Source of the DNA: Thermoflexibacter ruber
Lineage (GTDB): Bacteria; Bacteroidota; Bacteroidia; Cytophagales; Thermoflexibacteraceae
Length of the DNA stretch: 64,000 nucleotides
Reading direction: 5' to 3'
NCBI RefSeq assembly: GCF_900113045.1
Contig: NZ_FONY01000003.1
Coordinates: 124,001 to 188,000, forward strand
Part shown: one piece after another, positions 59,812-64,000 of the stretch
Numbering within the stretch: position 1 is the stretch's first letter
How the letters are laid out: each line of letters starts with the position of its first letter
Notes under the pieces: generated by a model
Seen by the model: only the letters and a program-made list of their open reading frames with translations
Told to the model about the DNA's origin: nothing
Database searches by the model: none
Position numbers and translations under genes: made by a program

Positions 59812-60849
59812 ATGAACAAAAGATATAAAATCCTCGTAGGGATATTCATAGGTTTGGCAGTGTTGCTTATCACTGCCGTTTTTTATGCTTTCCAATTATT
59901 TTTTACTGCCAATGTTCTTGTCGACAAATCCGATAAGGCTGTACTTATTCCTGAAAATACCTCTTTCAAAGAGTTGTTGCAAATCATGGAAAAAGACACT
60001 ATGCTTACGGATAAAATTTCCTTTGCTTTTGTGGCTAAACTTTTGGATTATCAGGGAAATATAAAAAGTGGGCGATATTTGCTTCGCAAAAATATGAGTA
60101 ACTTGCAAGCAGTCAGGAAGTTGCGTTCTGGAGCGCAGGATCCTGTCAAAGTTACTTTTAACAATGCACGTCTTAAAAGCGATTTGGCGGGAAAAATCTG
60201 TAAGAACCTTGCCCTTGACTCCGCAGCGTTTTTGAAACTGTTGAATACCCCAAGTTTCACAGCTAAGTATGGCTTTGATACCACGACGATTATGTGCTTG
60301 TTTTTGCCCAATACGTATGAGTTCTACTGGACAGTTTCCGTAGAAAAACTCATGGACAACATCAAAAAAGAATATGATAAGTTTTGGACAAAAGAAAGAC
60401 TGGAAAAAGCCGATAAGATTGGGCTTACACCTTTGCAAGTCAGTATTTTAGCCTCTATAGTAGAGTCAGAAACCAAGAAAAAAGACGAAGCCAAAAGAAT
60501 TGCAGGTGTATATATGAATCGCCTGAATCAGAACGACTTGCTGAGGGCTGACCCTACTGTAATTTATGCGATTGGAGATTTTAGCAAGCGCAGGGTACTG
60601 CTCCGAGATTTGCAGTTTGACTCTCCTTACAATACCTACAAATACTCAGGTCTGCCTCCGGGTCCTATTTATCAGCCCTCTATTCATTCCATAGATGCCG
60701 TATTGAACTACGAAAGGCATAAGTATATGTTTTTCTGTGCCAAAGAAGACTTTTCTGGCTATCATGCCTTTGCAGTTACTTTTGAGGAGCATAAAAAGAA
60801 CAGCAAAAAATTCCAAGATGCTTTGGACAGGTTAGGGATTAAAAATTAA
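59812..60849 (+). CDS. mltG: Endolytic murein transglycosylase MltG
   Basis: A 345-residue inner-membrane protein with one N-terminal helix (about 7-30), a LysM-like segment (about 40-110) and a YceG catalytic domain. The catalytic glutamate is in ASIVESET (Glu218, same number as in E. coli). Downstream are ADPTVIYAI, DSPYNTYKYSGLPPGPI and the YHAFAVTFEEH block typical of the family. The enzyme cuts nascent glycan strands in the periplasm and may set glycan chain length. The DUF6671 gene starts 8 bp downstream and is probably co-transcribed. Confidence 0.93.
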   Translation: MNKRYKILVGIFIGLAVLLITAVFYAFQLFFTANVLVDKSDKAVLIPENTSFKELLQIMEKDTMLTDKISFAFVAKLLDYQGNIKSGRYLLRKNMSNLQAVRKLRSGAQDPVKVTFNNARLKSDLAGKICKNLALDSAAFLKLLNTPSFTAKYGFDTTTIMCLFLPNTYEFYWTVSVEKLMDNIKKEYDKFWTKERLEKADKIGLTPLQVSILASIVESETKKKDEAKRIAGVYMNRLNQNDLLRADPTVIYAIGDFSKRRVLLRDLQFDSPYNTYKYSGLPPGPIYQPSIHSIDAVLNYERHKYMFFCAKEDFSGYHAFAVTFEEHKKNSKKFQDALDRLGIKN

Positions 60850-60857
60850 ATTTTGGT

Positions 60858-61694
60858 ATGCACCCTTTGCAACATCAGCAAGCCCTCATTGCCACTATGC
60901 ACCAAAAGGAAAAAATCATTGCTCCGCTTTTGGAAAAGGCTTTTGATTTGCGATGCTTTACTTTGCAAAACTTTGATACTGACCAATTTGGAACTTTTAG
61001 TGGGGAGATTGACCGTCCTGCCAGCCAGTTGGAAACCTTGCGAATGAAATGCTTACACGGTTTGGCACAAGCTATTGAAAATGTGCATATTGGGCTTGCA
61101 AGCGAAGGAGCTTTTGGCTCGCACCCGCTCATGCCTTTCGTCCCTGCCAATATAGAAATGGTCATGCTCATAGACACGCAAAACCAATTGGAAATAGTAG
61201 GGCAAGCCATAAGTACAGAAACAAATTTTGCCCATGCAAATCTTGCTTCTTGGGAAGAAGTAGAAAAATTTGCCTTGCAAGCAGGTTTCCCCACCCACGC
61301 CCTCATTATTAAGTCGTCTCAACAAATTTTTAAAGGAATTGATGAAAAAATAATTTTACAAGACATTGCTGATGAAGTATTAAAGAAAGAAAAAAGCCTT
61401 TACATAGAAACAGACATGAGAGCAATGCACAACCCTACTCGTCGGAAAGTCATTGCTCAGGCTACAGAAGACTTGATAAAAAAACTAAACTCTCCTTGTC
61501 CTCAGTGCGGAACGCTTGGATTTTACCAAACAGAAGTTCGCTTAGGTTTGCCCTGTGCCTATTGTAGCTTACCTACTCAAAAAATATTAGCAAGCATCTG
61601 GCAATGCGGTAAATGTAGTTTTGTTCAAGAGCATCTCTATCCCGAAGGCATACAAGAAGCCGAGCCAATGTATTGTAGTTTTTGTAATCCTTGA
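60858..61694 (+). CDS. DUF6671 family protein with C-terminal zinc-ribbon
   Basis: A 278-residue protein probably in the cytosol. The N-terminal part (about 5-200) contains a QKEKIIAPLLEKAF stretch, GTFSGEIDRPASQLETLRMK and GLASEGAFGSHPLMPF, which are marks of the DUF6671 family. Its function is unknown. The last 60 residues hold four CxxC pairs (CPQC, CAYC, CGKC and CSFC), which can form one or two zinc-ribbons. It follows mltG by 8 bp. A link to cell-wall work is suggested only by this position. Confidence 0.8.
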   Translation: MHPLQHQQALIATMHQKEKIIAPLLEKAFDLRCFTLQNFDTDQFGTFSGEIDRPASQLETLRMKCLHGLAQAIENVHIGLASEGAFGSHPLMPFVPANIEMVMLIDTQNQLEIVGQAISTETNFAHANLASWEEVEKFALQAGFPTHALIIKSSQQIFKGIDEKIILQDIADEVLKKEKSLYIETDMRAMHNPTRRKVIAQATEDLIKKLNSPCPQCGTLGFYQTEVRLGLPCAYCSLPTQKILASIWQCGKCSFVQEHLYPEGIQEAEPMYCSFCNP

Positions 61695-61773
61695 AAATTT
61701 TGAAAATTTCACTTTTCCTTTCTAACAAAAAAACAAACACTCTGTTTAAAAAGTAAACAAACGCAAAATCAGA

Positions 61774-63090
61774 GTGGAAAAAATTATTGTTTGGTTCAGA
61801 AATGACCTTAGACTACACGACAATGAGATGCTTTACAAGGCTTTGCAAAAGTCATCTCAGTTAATACCTTTGTATTGCTTTGACCCAAGACAGTTTGAAA
61901 TGACTGAGTTGGGTTTTCCAAAAACAGGTAGTTTTAGAGCAAAATTCTTGATAGAATCTGTAACAGATTTAAAGTACAATTTACAAAAAATAGGTAGTAA
62001 TCTGCTTATCCGTATCGGCAGACCCGAGCAAGTGATTCCAGAGTTACAGAAATTGACGGGAGCAAAAGCGGTCTATGCGAGCAAGGAAGTTACAAGCGAG
62101 GAGATAAACATAGAAAATAAATTAGAAGAACAACTTTTTAAGGTCGGTTGTAAGTTAAACCTCTATTGGCAATCAAGCCTTTATCACTTAGACGATTTGC
62201 CTTTCCCTATCAAAATGCTTCCTGATGTCTATACAGAATTTAGAAAGGAGGTAGAGAAAGTAGTAAAGATTCGCAAGCAGTTTCCTACTCCTGAGCGAAT
62301 GACTTTTATAGACTTGGAGATAGAATTGGGCAAATTGCCAACTCTATGTGAATTAGGATTGGAGGAAGCGGTACAAGATGAAAGAAGCGTGCTAATTTTC
62401 AAAGGAGGAGAAAGTAGCGGCAAAAAGCGTTTAAAAGAATATTTTTGGGAAAAAGACTTGCTCAAAGTTTACAAAGAAACAAGAAATGGGCTAATTGGGG
62501 CAGATTATTCCTCGAAGTTCTCTGCTTGGCTGGCTTTGGGTTGTTTATCGCCCCGTTATATCTATGATGAGGTCAAGAAATACGAGCAGGAAAGAGTTAA
62601 GAACGACTCTACTTATTGGCTGATTTTTGAGCTGATATGGAGAGATTATTTCCGCTTTGTTGCCAAAAAATATGGCAATCGCATCTTTCAATATGGAGGG
62701 ATTCGCAATCAAAACTTGCCTTTGAAAGAGGATAAGCGGCTTTTTGAAAAGTGGAAAGAAGGCAAAACAGGACTGACATTCATAGATGCCAACATGAGAG
62801 AGCTAAAAAATACAGGTTTCATGTCCAATAGAGGCAGGCAAAACGTAGCCAGCTATTTGGTAAAAGACCTCAAAGTGAACTGGCAGTGGGGAGCAAGCTG
62901 GTTTGAATCTCAACTGATTGATTATGATGTATGTAGCAACTGGGGAAATTGGAACTATGTAGCGGGTATCGGCAACGACCCAAGAGAGAACCGCTACTTC
63001 AATATTAGCAGTCAAGCCCAAAAATACGACCCCAAAGGCGAATACGTGAAACTTTGGCTGGAGGAGAATCCTAATTTGGTGCTTTTGTAG
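61774..63090 (+). CDS. Cryptochrome/photolyase, DASH type
   Basis: A 438-residue flavoprotein beginning with GTG at 61774. The N-terminal photolyase domain (about 1-130) has VWFRNDLRLHDNEML and PLYCFDPRQF with KTGSFRAKFLIESV. The FAD-binding domain (about 200-430) contains SSKFSAWLALGCLSPR, FELIWRDYFRF, TGLTFIDANMRELKNTGFMSNRGRQ and the C-terminal WGNWNYVAGIGNDPRENRYFN. The Phe-Asp-Pro and the GIGNDPR segment are DASH features. DASH proteins repair cyclobutane dimers mainly in single-stranded DNA, and some act as light sensors. The stop codon lies at the base of a perfect terminator stem. Confidence 0.92.
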   Translation: MEKIIVWFRNDLRLHDNEMLYKALQKSSQLIPLYCFDPRQFEMTELGFPKTGSFRAKFLIESVTDLKYNLQKIGSNLLIRIGRPEQVIPELQKLTGAKAVYASKEVTSEEINIENKLEEQLFKVGCKLNLYWQSSLYHLDDLPFPIKMLPDVYTEFRKEVEKVVKIRKQFPTPERMTFIDLEIELGKLPTLCELGLEEAVQDERSVLIFKGGESSGKKRLKEYFWEKDLLKVYKETRNGLIGADYSSKFSAWLALGCLSPRYIYDEVKKYEQERVKNDSTYWLIFELIWRDYFRFVAKKYGNRIFQYGGIRNQNLPLKEDKRLFEKWKEGKTGLTFIDANMRELKNTGFMSNRGRQNVASYLVKDLKVNWQWGASWFESQLIDYDVCSNWGNWNYVAGIGNDPRENRYFNISSQAQKYDPKGEYVKLWLEENPNLVLL

Positions 63091-63113
63091 GAAGTTTATT
63101 TTTAAACTTCCTA
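63088..63113. terminator. Perfect bidirectional terminator that contains both convergent stop codons
   Basis: TAGGAAGTTTA (63088-63098) pairs with TAAACTTCCTA (63103-63113) around TTTT. The photolyase TAG is 63088-63090 and the MoxR TAG is 63113-63111 on the other strand, so the two stops form the base of the stem. Confidence 0.85.
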
Positions 63114-64000
63114 CACATCTATTTTAGAAATTACCCCCATTTTTTCAAAGAGTTCAGAAAGAGAAAGTTGTGTTTGGCGAATATCTTGCCAATCTTTAAG
63201 AATGACCCCTAAGGTTTCCTCTACAATAGACTTCTCTAAGTGGTCTATATGCAAGGAGGACAAAGCCATTGCCCAGTCCAAGGTTTCTGCTATGCCCGGT
63301 ACTTTTTCTAATTTTTGCTTCCTAACTTCCTGCATAAATACGCAAATTTGTGTTCCCAACTGAGTATCTATCTGAGGGACTTTACTTTTGACTATGGCTA
63401 ATTCTTTGTCAAAACTTGGATAGTCTATCCACAAATACAGGCAACGGCGACGCAGGGCTTCCGATAACTCTCTGACTCTGTTGCTGGTAACTATCACGTA
63501 AGGAATATGAGAGGCTTTGATAGTACCTAATTCGGGAATAGTAATCTGCCACTCTGCCAGTACTTCCAAGAGGAAGCTTTCAAATTCCTCATCTGCCCTA
63601 TCTATTTCATCTATGAGCAAAACAGGACTTTTCTCTTGAGTAATTGCCTTCAAAAGAGGACGTTTGAGTAAAAAATTATCACTAAAGATTACTTTTTCTT
63701 TCTCCTCGATAGATTTATTTTCCTGTTCCTCTAATTTGAGATAAAGCAGCTGACGCTGATAATTCCACTCATACAAGGCATGAGTAGCATCTAAACCCTC
63801 ATAACATTGTAAGCGAATAAGTTGAGTATCAAGAGCTTTTGCCATGACCTTAGCAATCTCGGTTTTGCCTACACCTGCCGGACCTTCTATGAGTAAGGGT
63901 TTGCCTAATTCCATAGAAAGAAAAATAGACATAGCAGTACTTTTTTCGCTGATATAACCTTGGCTTTCTAATATTTGCTGAACTTGCTCAAATTTATTTT
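63111..64000 (-). CDS. MoxR-family AAA+ ATPase, 5' end outside the window
   Basis: The frame is open through base 64000, so the product is at least 296 residues and the ATG at 63932 is probably internal. Upstream codons read like the family N-terminus (QVQQILESQGYISEKSTA). Walker A is EGPAGVGKTE and Walker B is VLLIDEIDRAD. Sensor 1 lies in VIVTSNRVREL and the Arg finger region in LRRRCLYLW. MoxR ATPases act as metal-insertion or folding chaperones, often with von Willebrand A-domain partners such as a CoxE/VWA protein that would lie beyond the window. It converges with the photolyase gene. Confidence 0.9.
   Translation of the reverse strand, partial: NKFEQVQQILESQGYISEKSTAMSIFLSMELGKPLLIEGPAGVGKTEIAKVMAKALDTQLIRLQCYEGLDATHALYEWNYQRQLLYLKLEEQENKSIEEKEKVIFSDNFLLKRPLLKAITQEKSPVLLIDEIDRADEEFESFLLEVLAEWQITIPELGTIKASHIPYVIVTSNRVRELSEALRRRCLYLWIDYPSFDKELAIVKSKVPQIDTQLGTQICVFMQEVRKQKLEKVPGIAETLDWAMALSSLHIDHLEKSIVEETLGVILKDWQDIRQTQLSLSELFEKMGVISKIDV

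Overview
The window looks like chromosomal DNA of a Bacteroidota bacterium, most likely a Cytophagales-type relative. Supporting signs are low GC, a giant secreted protein ending in a type A type IX secretion (T9SS) sorting domain, a MurA with Asp in place of the catalytic Cys, DUF3667 and DUF2911 proteins, a GxxExxY gene with ACGAATT-type repeats, and several candidate TAnnTTTG -7 promoter elements. I see no rRNA, tRNA, CRISPR array, transposase or phage gene. The species cannot be named from this sequence alone.

Layout. 1-248 is the tail of an Omp85/BamA-like outer-membrane protein. 316-3620 holds an XRE/S24 (LexA-like) regulator divergent from a small unknown gene, then leucyl aminopeptidase and moaC. 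3774-7144 holds murA, a transaldolase fused to KpsF-type CBS domains, and a KDPG aldolase. 7678-13762 holds an abundant-looking secreted protein, a duplicated DUF3667 membrane protein, an NADP-binding oxidoreductase, a bestrophin, a DUF481 protein and an Hsp31/PfpI-like protein divergent from an HxlR regulator. 13962-20749 holds the hxlR-type gene, a serine hydrolase, a GH127 arabinofuranosidase, a tandem-domain secreted protein and a sortilin-like beta-propeller.

20843-25653 is a translationally coupled pair: a TonB-dependent receptor followed by a TPR/SpoIIE phosphatase. 25843-38400 is a single 4185-residue mosaic T9SS protein occupying about a fifth of the window. 38544-46053 holds a flavin monooxygenase, CcmF and an ABC transporter (ATPase plus FtsX/MacB-type permease).

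46468-51147 is the most interesting region. It is a likely copper-handling locus: a Cys-containing small protein, an MbnP-like lipoprotein, a DUF2911 lipoprotein, a di-heme MbnH/CCP-like peroxidase and an outer-membrane protein with a CxxCxC start. It is interrupted by an antisense GxxExxY gene framed by two almost identical 57-bp palindromic repeats. 51169-64000 holds an M61 peptidase, a propeller/OmpA protein, a DEDDy exonuclease, a diverged and a canonical Hsp20, a Rieske protein, a patatin, a secreted unknown, MltG with a DUF6671 protein, a DASH-type cryptochrome/photolyase and the start-less end of a MoxR ATPase.

Genes are tightly packed. Convergent pairs often share stop codons or terminators, and the photolyase/MoxR pair has both stop codons built into one perfect terminator stem.
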